DNA of 64,000 bases, taken from assembly GCF_023169965.1 (NCBI RefSeq), contig NZ_AP025592.1:2108001-2172000 (forward strand), given 5' to 3'. The translations under genes were made by a program, and so were the position numbers. Source of the stretch: Anaeromyxobacter paludicola (GTDB lineage Bacteria > Myxococcota > Myxococcia > Myxococcales > Anaeromyxobacteraceae). The notes beneath the pieces are model-generated. The model saw only the letters and a program-made list of their open reading frames with translations. It had not been told where the DNA came from and made no database searches. Shown piece by piece: positions 8,185-17,550 of this stretch (the first letter of the stretch is position 1; each line of letters opens with the position of its first letter).

Positions 8185-9036
8185 GTGACGCACGGCGGAC
8201 AGCCCCCCAGCGACGAGGAGCTCCGCGCGCGCGGCGGGATCCTCGCGCTCGCCGCGCGGCTGCGGGCGATCCTCGACCTCTCGCAGGTCGACCTCGCCGC
8301 CGCGCTCGGCGCCGACCCGCGAGCGCTCGCCGCGGGGGAGCCCGCCGGCCCGGCCGCCGCGGCGCTGCGGCTCCTCGCCGAGGTGCCGCGCGGCCGCGCC
8401 CCTGCGGCGCTCGCCGCGCTGGCCCGGGCCAGCGGGGCCAGCGAGGCGGAGGCGGCGGCGCTCGAGGGGCACGTCGCGCGATCGCTCGAGGAGCTCGGCG
8501 GGAGAGGCGCCACCTTGCGCGAGCTCTGCGACGCCCCCGTGGAGTGGGCCTGGTGGGCCCCGGCCGACGCGGGCGCGATCCGGGCGCTCGCGGACGAGCT
8601 CGGGCTGCTCCCGCGATCGCTGCTGCGCGGCGGCGCCGCGGGGAGCGCGCCGGCGCTCGACGTGGACCTCTTCGCGCCGCGGGCCGGCGATCCCGTGCTG
8701 CTCTGCCTCGGCGGCGCCCCCGAGACCTGGTACCAGGTGGCGCAAGGCGAGACGTGGCCGCAGGGGCTGCGCACGCCGCACCCGGAGCGGCTCCGGCTCG
8801 CGCCGGCGCTCCCGCCCGTGCTCCGATACGTGCCGGCCTCGGGCCCCGCGGGCAAGGCGCTCGCTGCCGCCGGCTGCCGGCTCGCCGACGGACGGGCCGC
8901 CGCGGCGGGCGCCGGGGCGCACTTCGCCGGCCTCTCGGTGAAGCCGCTCGCCGCGCCCCTGCCCGCCGGCGAGCGCATCGCCCGACCGGCCCGATCCGCC
9001 GCGACGTCGCTCTCGCGACTCCGGGAGGCGCGGTAG
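8185..9036 (+). CDS. Hypothetical protein with HTH-like N-terminus
   Basis: A 283-residue soluble protein beginning at a GTG 6 nt after a TAGGCT -10-like hexamer (8173-8178). Residues about 20-55 (LAARLRAILDLSQVDLAAAL) resemble a helix-turn-helix of the Xre/HTH_3 type, with the Q-x-x-LAAALG pattern. The remaining 220 residues contain WYQVAQGETWPQG and several Leu/Ala-rich helical stretches that I cannot assign. The C-terminus is Arg-rich. GC3 is typical of the genome. If the HTH is real the protein may be a DNA-binding regulator, but that is a weak inference. Confidence 0.6.
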   Translation: MTHGGQPPSDEELRARGGILALAARLRAILDLSQVDLAAALGADPRALAAGEPAGPAAAALRLLAEVPRGRAPAALAALARASGASEAEAAALEGHVARSLEELGGRGATLRELCDAPVEWAWWAPADAGAIRALADELGLLPRSLLRGGAAGSAPALDVDLFAPRAGDPVLLCLGGAPETWYQVAQGETWPQGLRTPHPERLRLAPALPPVLRYVPASGPAGKALAAAGCRLADGRAAAAGAGAHFAGLSVKPLAAPLPAGERIARPARSAATSLSRLREAR

Positions 9037-9568
9037 CGGGGCTTGCGCGTCCTCGGGGTTCCGATCGACGGGCGGCTCCGCTGTCGCGCCGATCACGCGG
9101 ACGTACGCTTCACGATCGTTCCAGATCACGACCGCTCCGCAAGGCGCCCTCCGCCCACCCCGGCGTTCCGCTCCGCATCCGTGGCGGCGAACGGGGCTCT
9201 CGGCCGCGGGATGGAGGTCCGCCGATTCAAGAGCGGGTGCCGGTTCGTGGAGAGGACGGTGCGGGCACGTCGATGGTCGCGACGGCGTCAGGGGGCGGGC
9301 CCTGGCCGGCGTTCTCCTCCCGACCGGCCCGCCCTCGTCCGAACGTCGCCGGGACCGGCGACCTCCGGGCTGCCTCGTCCGACCGCGCCGAGCGCTCGGC
9401 GCCCAGGCCGGGCATCGGCGCCGGCGTTGCGCCCCGGCGCAGGAGCGCAGCCGGCGCAGGATCAGCGACTCGCCAGCGCAGGGCCCCCGCAGCGCCCCCT
9501 CCCCGGCCCTCCCCCGCCGCGCGGGAGAGAAACCCCGAAGCCCACCTCGAGCTCCGCCCTCTCCCCCG
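9037..9568. other. Intergenic region without a convincing gene
   Basis: About 530 bp between the gene ending at 9036 and the NtrC-type regulator. A 204-codon plus-strand frame crosses it, but its product is Arg/Pro/Ala low-complexity sequence that runs into the antisense of the regulator, so I do not call it. The segment 9496-9536 contains a C-rich then G-rich palindrome (CTCCCCCGC, GCGGGAGAG) like those at 7448 and 61128. The region may hold the terminator of the regulator operon. Confidence 0.5.
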
Positions 9569-11044
<1,476 letters not shown>

Positions 11045-11055
11045 GGTGTTCCCTC

Positions 11056-12588
11056 TCAGGCGGCCGCGCTCGCCGCCGGCAGCTCGACGACGAAGCAGGC
11101 GCCGCCCTCCGTCGGCGGGTCGAGGTGGATCGACCCGCCGAGCTCTTCGGCGATCTGGTAGCAGATGGAGAGCCCGAGGCCGGTCCCCTGGCCCTCGGGC
11201 TTGGTGGTGAAGAACGGCTCGAAGATCCGGTTCGCGAGCTCGGGCGGCACGCCCGGGCCGGTGTCGGCGACGGCCAGCTCGACCCGGCCGGGCTCGCCCG
11301 GCCCGCAGCGCACGGTGAGCCGGCCCCGGTCGCCCATGGCCTGCAGCGCGTTCACGACGAGGTTCACCGCCACCTGCGAGAGCAGGTTGGCGTTCCCCAC
11401 GCAGACGGCGGGCTGGAGCTGCCGGACCACCTCGACCTTGCCGCCCTTCATCTTCGACTGGAGCAGGAAGAGGGAGTCCTCGAGCACCTTCGCGAGGTCC
11501 ACGTCGCCCCGCTCGTCCTCGCGCGGGCGCCGGGAGAAGCGGAGCAGCGACTCCACGATGCGCTTGGCGCGCATGGCGGCGTCGGCGATGAGGTTCAGGC
11601 TCTCGAGGTCGCTCGCCGGGCGCTCCTCGCGGCTCATGAGCTGCGCGAAGGCGAGGATGCCGCCGAGCGGGTTGTTGATCTCGTGCGCCACGCCGCCCGC
11701 GAGCTGGCCCACCGCGCCCATCTTCTCGGCCTGGATGAGCCGGCGCGTCACCTCGCGCTCGTGGGTCACGTCCTTGAAGACCACCACCCGCGTGGCGTCG
11801 TCGAAGGGGAAGGAGCGCAGCAGCCAGTTGCGCTCGCCGAGCCGGGCCTCGCTCTCGCCCGCCTCGCCCGAGGGGTGGCTCGCGCCCGGGCACGGCAGGT
11901 CGCCGAAGGCGTGGGCGACGCAGCGGAGCCCCGGCAGCGCCGACACCGAGACGCCGGCGTGGCGCGCGAAGGCCTGGTTGGCCCGGACCACCTCGCAGCC
12001 GTCCCGCAGGATGGCGAGCGGGTCGCCGATGGCGTCGAAGCAGGTGCGCCACTCGTCGGCGGCCCGCACCAGCGCGGCCGAGCGGGCGGCGAGCTTCTCG
12101 TCGAGCTCGCGGTTCATCCGCTCGAGCTCGGCGTTGCGCCGCTCGAGCAGCGCCTGGAGCCGCCCGTTCTCCTCCACGAGCCGGTGCTGGTCCACCGCGC
12201 TCTGGACGGTGAGGAGGAGGTGGTTGTCGTCCCAGGGCTTCCAGATGAAGCGGAAGATCTCGGAGCGGTTGACCGCCTCCTCGATCGCGGTGGTGTCGGC
12301 CTGGCCGGTGAGGAGCACGCGCTGCACGAGCGGCCAGCGCTCCTTCACCACCCGCAGGAACTCGACGCCGGACATGCCCGGCATGCGGAAGTCGGAGACC
12401 ACCACCTGGACCGGCTCGCGCTCGAGCACGGCGATGCCGGCGGCGGCGTCGGCGGCCTCCAGGAGGCGCGTCGTGGCCCGCTTGAGCACGCGCCGGAGCG
12501 CGCGCCGCACGTGCTCGTCGTCGTCGACGATCAGGATGCCGGCGTCGGCGAGGGAGGGGCGCGGGCGGTTGAGCTCGGGGTCCGGCAT
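11056..12588 (-). CDS. REC-PAS-histidine kinase, partner of the NtrC-type regulator
   Basis: A 510-residue cytoplasmic kinase. The receiver is at about 15-130 (phospho-Asp near 66, SDFRMPG), followed by a coiled coil at 140-175, a PAS-like domain at about 180-280, a HisKA domain with His about 302 ([13 protein letters not shown]), and an HATPase domain (FFTTKPEGQGTGLGL). The ATG at 12588 was chosen, but an in-frame ATG at 12687 would add 33 unstructured residues; that site overlaps a candidate -10 (TATGAT), so the shorter form is preferred. An N-terminal receiver suggests this kinase is itself controlled by another kinase, a phosphorelay arrangement. It is co-transcribed with the downstream sigma-54 activator. 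Confidence 0.9.
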   Translation of the reverse strand: MPDPELNRPRPSLADAGILIVDDDEHVRRALRRVLKRATTRLLEAADAAAGIAVLEREPVQVVVSDFRMPGMSGVEFLRVVKERWPLVQRVLLTGQADTTAIEEAVNRSEIFRFIWKPWDDNHLLLTVQSAVDQHRLVEENGRLQALLERRNAELERMNRELDEKLAARSAALVRAADEWRTCFDAIGDPLAILRDGCEVVRANQAFARHAGVSVSALPGLRCVAHAFGDLPCPGASHPSGEAGESEARLGERNWLLRSFPFDDATRVVVFKDVTHEREVTRRLIQAEKMGAVGQLAGGVAHEINNPLGGILAFAQLMSREERPASDLESLNLIADAAMRAKRIVESLLRFSRRPREDERGDVDLAKVLEDSLFLLQSKMKGGKVEVVRQLQPAVCVGNANLLSQVAVNLVVNALQAMGDRGRLTVRCGPGEPGRVELAVADTGPGVPPELANRIFEPFFTTKPEGQGTGLGLSICYQIAEELGGSIHLDPPTEGGACFVVELPAASAAA

Positions 12589-12677
12589 GGGGCTGCTCGG
12601 GTCCTTTGCACGTGCCGGTCCACCGGAAACCCCCCACGGGTCTCCTCTAATCAAGTGGTTAGCACCCAACCCCAAGG

Positions 12678-12719
12678 GTCTTATCATACCCAGGGGTCGT
12701 AAGACACCCCAGCGGGTGT
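12678..12719 (-). promoter_or_regulatory. Promoter/operator region with two inverted repeats
   Basis: An unusually AT-rich patch for this genome, upstream of the REC-PAS kinase. On the minus strand TATGAT (12683-12688) is a fair -10. Arms GTCTTA (12678-12683) and TAAGAC (12700-12705) form a 6-bp inverted repeat with a 16-bp spacer. A second hairpin, ACACCC-CAGC-GGGTGT (12704-12719), could end the upstream diguanylate cyclase transcript. No good -35 is visible. Function is inferred. Confidence 0.35.
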
Positions 12720-12787
12720 TTGGGAAACCGCCCTGAGCGGGGGATCCGGCCGCGCGGACTGACGAAACCGGCGCGAGCCCGGAGAGG

Positions 12788-13771
12788 CTACGGGACCTTC
12801 TTGTCGACCTCGTAGCGGTAGGCCTGCGCCTGGTAGAGGCAGATGGTGTTCCGCCCCTCGTGCTTGGCCTTGTAGAGCGCCTCGTCGGCGTAGCGCACGA
12901 GGAGCTCCGAGCTGGTGACGTCCTTCGACGGGTAGAAGGAGATGCCGAGCGAGGCGGTGACGCGCAGCTCGCCGGCCCCCTCTCCCGGCTGCCCGTGGAT
13001 GGTGCCGGACACCGAGTAGACCTTCTGCCCCATCCCGCGCCAGATGCGCTCGGCCACCGTGAGCGCGCCGGAGAGGTGGGTCTTCGGCAGGATGACCGCG
13101 AACTCCTCGCCGCCGAACCGGGCGCTGATGTCCGGGTCGCGGATGGTCTCGCGCAGGAGGTCGGCGGTGCCCCGCAGCACCACGTCGCCGGTCTGGTGAC
13201 CGTACTGGTCGTTGACCCGCTTGAAGTGGTCGATGTCGATCATGATGAGCGACACCGGGTCCGAGTAGCGCTGGGCGCGCCGGAACTCCTCGTCGAGCCG
13301 CTCCTGGAAGAAGCGCCGGTTGAAGAGCCCGGTGAGACCGTCGGTGACGCTGAGCCGCTCGAGCTCCGCCTTCTGCGCGCGCACCGTGTCCTGCAGCGCC
13401 TTGATGCGCAGCATGGCGTTGGTGCGGGCGAGCAGCTCGGAGTCGGCGAAGGGCTTCGCGAGGAAGTCGTCGGCGCCGATGCGGAGCCCGGTGACGCGCG
13501 AGTCGAGGTCGCTCTTCACCGAGAGCAGGATCACCGGCACGAAGTGCTCGTCGGGCCGCGCCTTGATCATGCGCAGCACCTCGAGCCCCTCCATGTCGGG
13601 GAGGACCATGTCGAGCAGCACGAGGTCGGGCGTGGTGGTGCGGGCCTTGCGGATCGCCTCGCGGCCGTCGCTCGCGGTGTCGATCTGGTAGTCCTCGCGC
13701 GCGAGGACCTGGACCAGCCAGTCTTGCTGGGTCTTCGAGTCCTCGACCACCAGTATCCGGGGGCGCGCCAC
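12788..13771 (-). CDS. REC-GGDEF diguanylate cyclase (WspR/PleD-like)
   Basis: A 327-residue response regulator that should make cyclic di-GMP. The receiver has phospho-Asp at about 54 (LLDMVLPDMEG) and Lys in LAKPF. A short coiled-coil linker (KALQDTVRAQKAELERL) leads to a GGDEF domain with the intact active-site motif GGEEF at about 220-224. An RxxD inhibitory-site motif (RDPD, about 211-214) sits five residues before it, so product inhibition is likely. The start is a GTG 19 nt after the stop of the ATP-grasp-like gene, suggesting co-transcription. No kinase is adjacent. It is the kind of output the Wsp-like operon at 24-34 kb would be expected to have. Confidence 0.92.
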   Translation of the reverse strand: MARPRILVVEDSKTQQDWLVQVLAREDYQIDTASDGREAIRKARTTTPDLVLLDMVLPDMEGLEVLRMIKARPDEHFVPVILLSVKSDLDSRVTGLRIGADDFLAKPFADSELLARTNAMLRIKALQDTVRAQKAELERLSVTDGLTGLFNRRFFQERLDEEFRRAQRYSDPVSLIMIDIDHFKRVNDQYGHQTGDVVLRGTADLLRETIRDPDISARFGGEEFAVILPKTHLSGALTVAERIWRGMGQKVYSVSGTIHGQPGEGAGELRVTASLGISFYPSKDVTSSELLVRYADEALYKAKHEGRNTICLYQAQAYRYEVDKKVP

Positions 13772-13790
13772 CGACCGCGAGATTAGCAGA

Positions 13791-15125
13791 TCAGAGCCGG
13801 TGGTACACGGATTCGGGGATGAGCGGCGCGAGGCCGCCGCCTCCCAGGATGTTGACCACCGGGGAGGCGGCCGCCCGCACGACGCTGCCCCCCGGCGCGT
13901 CCTCGAGGAGGCCGGTGTAGGTCGAGAGGTCGCGGTAGAGCTCCCCCCGCGCCACCACCCCGGGCGCGATCCGGGTGGCGGGGCGCCGGGCGGCGAAGAT
14001 CCGCTCCTGGGCCACGAAGCCGCCGCCGCGCTGGTCCTCGGCCGCCGCGCGGACCACCTCGCCCCAGGCCGCGGGGGCGGTCTCGGCGCCGAGGTGGACG
14101 CTCTTGCCGCCGTAGTCCCAGCTCCGCTTCAGGACCCACCGCTCGCGCTCGGCGATCACCTGGGCCGCGAGCCGGGCGTCGAGCCGCCGGGTGAACGGGA
14201 GCCGGCCCGCCGCGGCCCGCTCCTCGGCGTCCAGCCCGGCGGCGCGCGCGAGGCGGGGCTCCTCGGCGCACTCGGAGAGCCGCGCGAAGAGCGCCTTCGC
14301 CTCGAGCAGCCCGTTCACCGGGTTCGCGAGCACGTGGCGCCCCGGCTCGCGGAGCGCGCGGGCGAAGGGGGCGGCGGGGTCGGTGTTGTGGGCCCAGACG
14401 TGCCGGTAGAGCACCTCCCAGGCCTCGGGCACGCACTCGGCCGGCGTGAGCACGTCGGCGCGGTGGCCCATCTGCCGGAAGTGCTCGGCGAGCCGCTGCA
14501 GCTCCCCCACCTGCGCGTCGCCGGGGCGGGCCACGAGGGCGATCGACGGGCGCGCGGCGGCGCCGCCCCGCGTCCGGTAGAAGCCGACGAGGGCGCGGCG
14601 CAGGTTCTCCATGTGGCTGCCGCAGGCCGCGACGAGCGCGGCCGCCTCCCGCGGCGAGCGGCCGCGGGCGCGGGCGGCGGCGCGCAGCCAGGCGTGCGCG
14701 GCGAGGTCGGCGTAGCCCGGCATGGCGGGGATGGTGGCGTTGAGCTCGAGCGCGCGCGGCGGGCCGCCGCCGGCCGGCAGGAGCCAGTCCACCCGGGCGA
14801 AGACGGCCGGGCACGGCGCCGCGAAGAGCTCCTGCATCGCCTCCCGCTCGAGCCCCTCGAAGGGCCCGAGCAGCGCCTCGCGATCGCGGGCGTCGCCCTC
14901 GGCGAGGAGCGCCCGCGCGAGCTTCACGGCGCCGGAGAGGACGAGGCGCGCCTCGCGCGCGGCGGCCTGGAGCACGGCGTCGGGCACGACCTCGGGCTCG
15001 GCGACCAGCGGGATGGGCACGGTGCTGCCGTCGGGCCGGCGCACGGTCATGCCCCCGGCCCAGGCGGCGCGCGCGGCCTCGAGGGCCACGCGGGAGAGTT
15101 CCTCTTGCGGGAAGGGCTCGCTCAT
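13791..15125 (-). CDS. ATP-grasp-like protein of unknown substrate
   Basis: A 444-residue soluble protein that looks like a ligase of the ATP-grasp or glutathionylspermidine-synthase-like type. Visible hints are the RALELNATIPAMPGYADLA segment, the Lys-containing WVLKRSWDYGGKSVHLG stretch (a nucleotide-binding Lys plus glycine-rich turn), and FVAQERIF near the C-terminus. There is no signal peptide. The ATG at 15125 lies only 17 bp from the divergent adenosyltransferase ATG, so its promoter must overlap the neighbour, or the true start is later (for example Met 26 at about 15050). It is probably transcribed with the downstream diguanylate cyclase. Substrate and pathway are unknown. Confidence 0.6.
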   Translation of the reverse strand: MSEPFPQEELSRVALEAARAAWAGGMTVRRPDGSTVPIPLVAEPEVVPDAVLQAAAREARLVLSGAVKLARALLAEGDARDREALLGPFEGLEREAMQELFAAPCPAVFARVDWLLPAGGGPPRALELNATIPAMPGYADLAAHAWLRAAARARGRSPREAAALVAACGSHMENLRRALVGFYRTRGGAAARPSIALVARPGDAQVGELQRLAEHFRQMGHRADVLTPAECVPEAWEVLYRHVWAHNTDPAAPFARALREPGRHVLANPVNGLLEAKALFARLSECAEEPRLARAAGLDAEERAAAGRLPFTRRLDARLAAQVIAERERWVLKRSWDYGGKSVHLGAETAPAAWGEVVRAAAEDQRGGGFVAQERIFAARRPATRIAPGVVARGELYRDLSTYTGLLEDAPGGSVVRAAASPVVNILGGGGLAPLIPESVYHRL

Positions 15126-15142
15126 GAAAGCAATCCGGAGGG

Positions 15143-15709
15143 ATGAAGATCTACACGAAGACGGGCGACGCCGGCGACACTGGACTCTTCGGCGGGCCGC
15201 GGGTCAAGAAGGACGATCCGCGGGTCGAGGCGTACGGCGCGGTGGACGAGCTCAACGCCGCGCTGGGGGTCGCCCGCGCCGCCGCGGCGGGCGCCTGGCC
15301 GGAGCTCGACGCCCTCCTCGAGGGGGCGCAGCACCGGCTCTTCAGCCTCGGGGCGGAGCTCGCCACCCCGCGCGAGAGCCGGGCGCACGGCGCCCTCCCG
15401 CCGGTGTCCCCGTCCTGGGCCGCCGAGCTGGAGGCCTCGATCGACGCGCTCGAGCTGGAGCTGCCCCCGCTCCGGCAGTTCGTCCTCCCCGGCGGGGCGC
15501 CGCTCGCGGCCGCCCTCCACCTGGCGCGCTGCGTCTGCCGCCGGGCGGAGCGCCGGGCGGTGACCGTGGCGGGCGAGGTGGAGGTGGCCCCCGCCGTCCT
15601 CGCCTACCTGAACCGGCTCTCCGATTGGCTCTTCGTCGCCGCCCGGGCCGCCAACCACCGCGCCGGGACGCCGGACGTGCCCTGGAAGCCGCCCGCCGGG
15701 GAGGGTTGA
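15143..15709 (+). CDS. Cob(I)alamin adenosyltransferase, PduO type
   Basis: Transfers adenosyl from ATP to cob(I)alamin, making coenzyme B12. The 188-residue protein begins with the family signature KIYTKTGDAGDTGLFGG and contains RRAERRAV and YLNRLSDWLF, which carry the ATP and corrin contacts of PduO-type enzymes. The length is normal. A GGAGGG sequence sits directly against the ATG, too close for ideal Shine-Dalgarno spacing, but the conserved N-terminus fixes this start. No adenosylcobalamin-dependent mutase is adjacent. A separate corrinoid-protein operon lies at 52.9 kb. Confidence 0.93.
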   Translation: MKIYTKTGDAGDTGLFGGPRVKKDDPRVEAYGAVDELNAALGVARAAAAGAWPELDALLEGAQHRLFSLGAELATPRESRAHGALPPVSPSWAAELEASIDALELELPPLRQFVLPGGAPLAAALHLARCVCRRAERRAVTVAGEVEVAPAVLAYLNRLSDWLFVAARAANHRAGTPDVPWKPPAGEG

Positions 15710-15779
15710 CCAGGACACCCGTCCCGTTCGCCGGCCAACGGTGCGCGTGGCCTCGCTCGCCTGGCTCGGCCCCGGGCTT

Positions 15780-15865
15780 CCAGGGCAACCCTATGAAGGG
15801 GGGCACCCTGGCAGGCGATTGCCTGCTGGTGCGTGACGTGCCCACATCCACCCTCCTGCGGGCAC
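15780..15865 (+). ncRNA. Candidate structured leader RNA upstream of the subtilase
   Basis: Three consecutive helices can form between the adenosyltransferase stop and the protease ATG. The first is CCAGGG (15780-15785) with CCCTGG (15806-15811), enclosing CCCT-ATGA-AGGG. The second is GCAGGC-GATT-GCCTGC (15811-15826). The third is GTGCCC (15838-15843) with GGGCAC (15860-15865). There is no U-run, so this is not a simple terminator. I cannot match it to a known riboswitch consensus; B12-box elements are not visible. Confidence 0.35.
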
Positions 15866-15895
15866 ACCTTCGCCCGCCCACTCCGGAGGGTCTCC

Positions 15896-17506
15896 ATGCG
15901 GCGATTGCTTCTCCTGGCGGCGGCGGGCTTGGTGGCCTGCGGCGGCACTGGCTCGAACGGCACCGGCACCACCACCCAGGCGGTCTCCTCCTCCACCGCG
16001 ACCCGGCGCGTGCTCGTCGGCTTCAAGTCGGGCATGAACACGGCGGCGGTGCTGCAGCGCGGCGGCAGCATCCGCAGCCGCTGGGACGCCCTCGACGCGG
16101 TGAGCGCCGAGGTGCCCTCGAGCGCGGTGGCGAAGCTCGCGGCCGATCCCTCGGTGGCCTTCGTCGAGAGCGACCGGGCCGTCTCGGCCGACGCGGCCAT
16201 CCAGGGCGCGGGCGAGGACCCCTGGGGCAACCTCGCCGTGCGCGCGGTGCAGGCGCGGGCGCAGGGCTTCACCGGCGACGCGGTCCACGTCTGCGTCATC
16301 GACACCGGCATCGACGACGGCCACCCCGAGTTCGCCCGCGGCGCCGGCACCGTGTTCGGCGCCGGCTACGACTTCGTGGACGCGGACGCCTTCCCGATCG
16401 ACGCCGGCTGCAACGTCGCGGGCGCCTGCGCCTGGGGCGAGGGGCACGGCACGCACGTGACCGGCACCATCGCGGCCCAGCTCGGCGCCGCGAGCGCCGC
16501 GAGCCCGGCGCGGCTCAACATGGCCGGCGTGGCGCCGGGGGTGGTGGTCCACGAGTACCGGGTGCTCGGGCTCGACGGCTACGGCACCACCGAGGCGGTC
16601 ATCAACGGCATCCTCTCCTGCGCCGACCTGCCGTTCGCGCGCCGGGTGGCGAACCTCTCGCTCGGCTCCGACGAGCCGTCGCAGGTGGAGCAGAAGGCCT
16701 TCCAGTACGCCTGGGCGAAGGGGGTGCTCACCTTCGCCGCCGCCGGCAACGCCGGCACCTCGGCGCTCCACTACCCGGCCTCCTATCCGAACGTCGTCTC
16801 GGTCGCGGCGGTGGACGCGAACCTGCAGCGCGCCTCGTTCTCCCAGTACAACCGGCAGGTGGAGCTCGCCGGACCGGGCGTGGACGTGCTCTCGGCGCTG
16901 CCGCGCGGTGTCGGCCGGCTCGCCGCGGTGACGGTGGGCGCCTCGACCTTCGCGGCCGAGCCGGTGACCTTCACCGCCGTCGGCTCGGTCACCGGGCCGG
17001 TGGTGCCCTGCGGCATCTGCGACGCGAGCACCGCCTGCGGCGCCCAGGCGGCCCCGTTCGTCGCCCTGTGCGACCGCGGGACCATCACCTTCGCCGAGAA
17101 GGTGCAGAACGCCCAGGCGGCCGGCGCCACGGCGGTGATCATCGCCAACAGCCTGCGCGACCCGCCCGACTCCGCGGGCAGCTTCACGCTCGGCGCCGCG
17201 AGCGCGACCTGGCCGCCGGTCGCGTCCATCTCCCACAACTCCGGCGTCGCTGCGAAGGCGCTCCTCCCGGCGGAGGGCACCGTCGCCATCACCACCGCCG
17301 ATTACGGCTTCCTCCAGGGCACCTCGATGGCCACGCCCCACGTCGCCGGCTGCGCCGCGGTGGCCTGGGCGGCCCACCCCGGGTACGCCAACAGCGACCT
17401 CCGCGACCTCCTCCGCGCCACGGCGCAGGATCTCGGCAAGCCGGGCCGCGACCCCGAGTTCGGCTTCGGCCTCGTCGATTGCCTCGCGGCGGCCACCGCG
17501 CCCTGA
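15896..17506 (+). CDS. Subtilisin-like serine protease, predicted lipoprotein
   Basis: A 536-residue S8-family protease. The ATG at 15896 is preceded by GGAGGG at 5 nt and opens a short lipoprotein signal with lipobox LVAC at about residue 15. An inhibitor-I9-like prodomain spans about 37-100. The catalytic triad is intact: Asp about 136 (VIDTGID), His about 184 (GHGTHVTG) and Ser about 477 (GTSMATPHVAG), with the oxyanion Asn in AAAGNAG. A protease-associated (PA) domain with four cysteines (CGICDASTACG) is inserted at about 335-445. It probably acts at the cell surface or in the periplasm in protein degradation. An in-frame GTG 63 nt upstream lacks a ribosome site and a signal sequence. Confidence 0.93.
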   Translation: MRRLLLLAAAGLVACGGTGSNGTGTTTQAVSSSTATRRVLVGFKSGMNTAAVLQRGGSIRSRWDALDAVSAEVPSSAVAKLAADPSVAFVESDRAVSADAAIQGAGEDPWGNLAVRAVQARAQGFTGDAVHVCVIDTGIDDGHPEFARGAGTVFGAGYDFVDADAFPIDAGCNVAGACAWGEGHGTHVTGTIAAQLGAASAASPARLNMAGVAPGVVVHEYRVLGLDGYGTTEAVINGILSCADLPFARRVANLSLGSDEPSQVEQKAFQYAWAKGVLTFAAAGNAGTSALHYPASYPNVVSVAAVDANLQRASFSQYNRQVELAGPGVDVLSALPRGVGRLAAVTVGASTFAAEPVTFTAVGSVTGPVVPCGICDASTACGAQAAPFVALCDRGTITFAEKVQNAQAAGATAVIIANSLRDPPDSAGSFTLGAASATWPPVASISHNSGVAAKALLPAEGTVAITTADYGFLQGTSMATPHVAGCAAVAWAAHPGYANSDLRDLLRATAQDLGKPGRDPEFGFGLVDCLAAATAP

Positions 17507-17537
17507 CGAGCCGCTTCCCTCGCGGGCCCCGCCCCCG

Positions 17538-17543
17538 TAACCT
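17538..17543 (+). promoter_or_regulatory. -10-like hexamer of the SDR gene
   Basis: TAACCT ends 7 nt before the ATG at 17551, the spacing expected for a leaderless transcript. There is no Shine-Dalgarno in between. Read-through from the protease gene 45 nt upstream is also possible. Confidence 0.35.
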
Positions 17544-17550
17544 CGGCGCC

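Noticed and set aside
15780-15826. Possible GEMM-I (c-di-GMP) riboswitch
   Set aside because: The left part (AGGGCAA then a tetraloop hairpin) is similar, but the required ACGCAAAGCC element on the right is absent.
15710-15895. Cobalamin riboswitch near the adenosyltransferase
   Set aside because: No B12-box is visible, and the region lies downstream of that gene, not before it.
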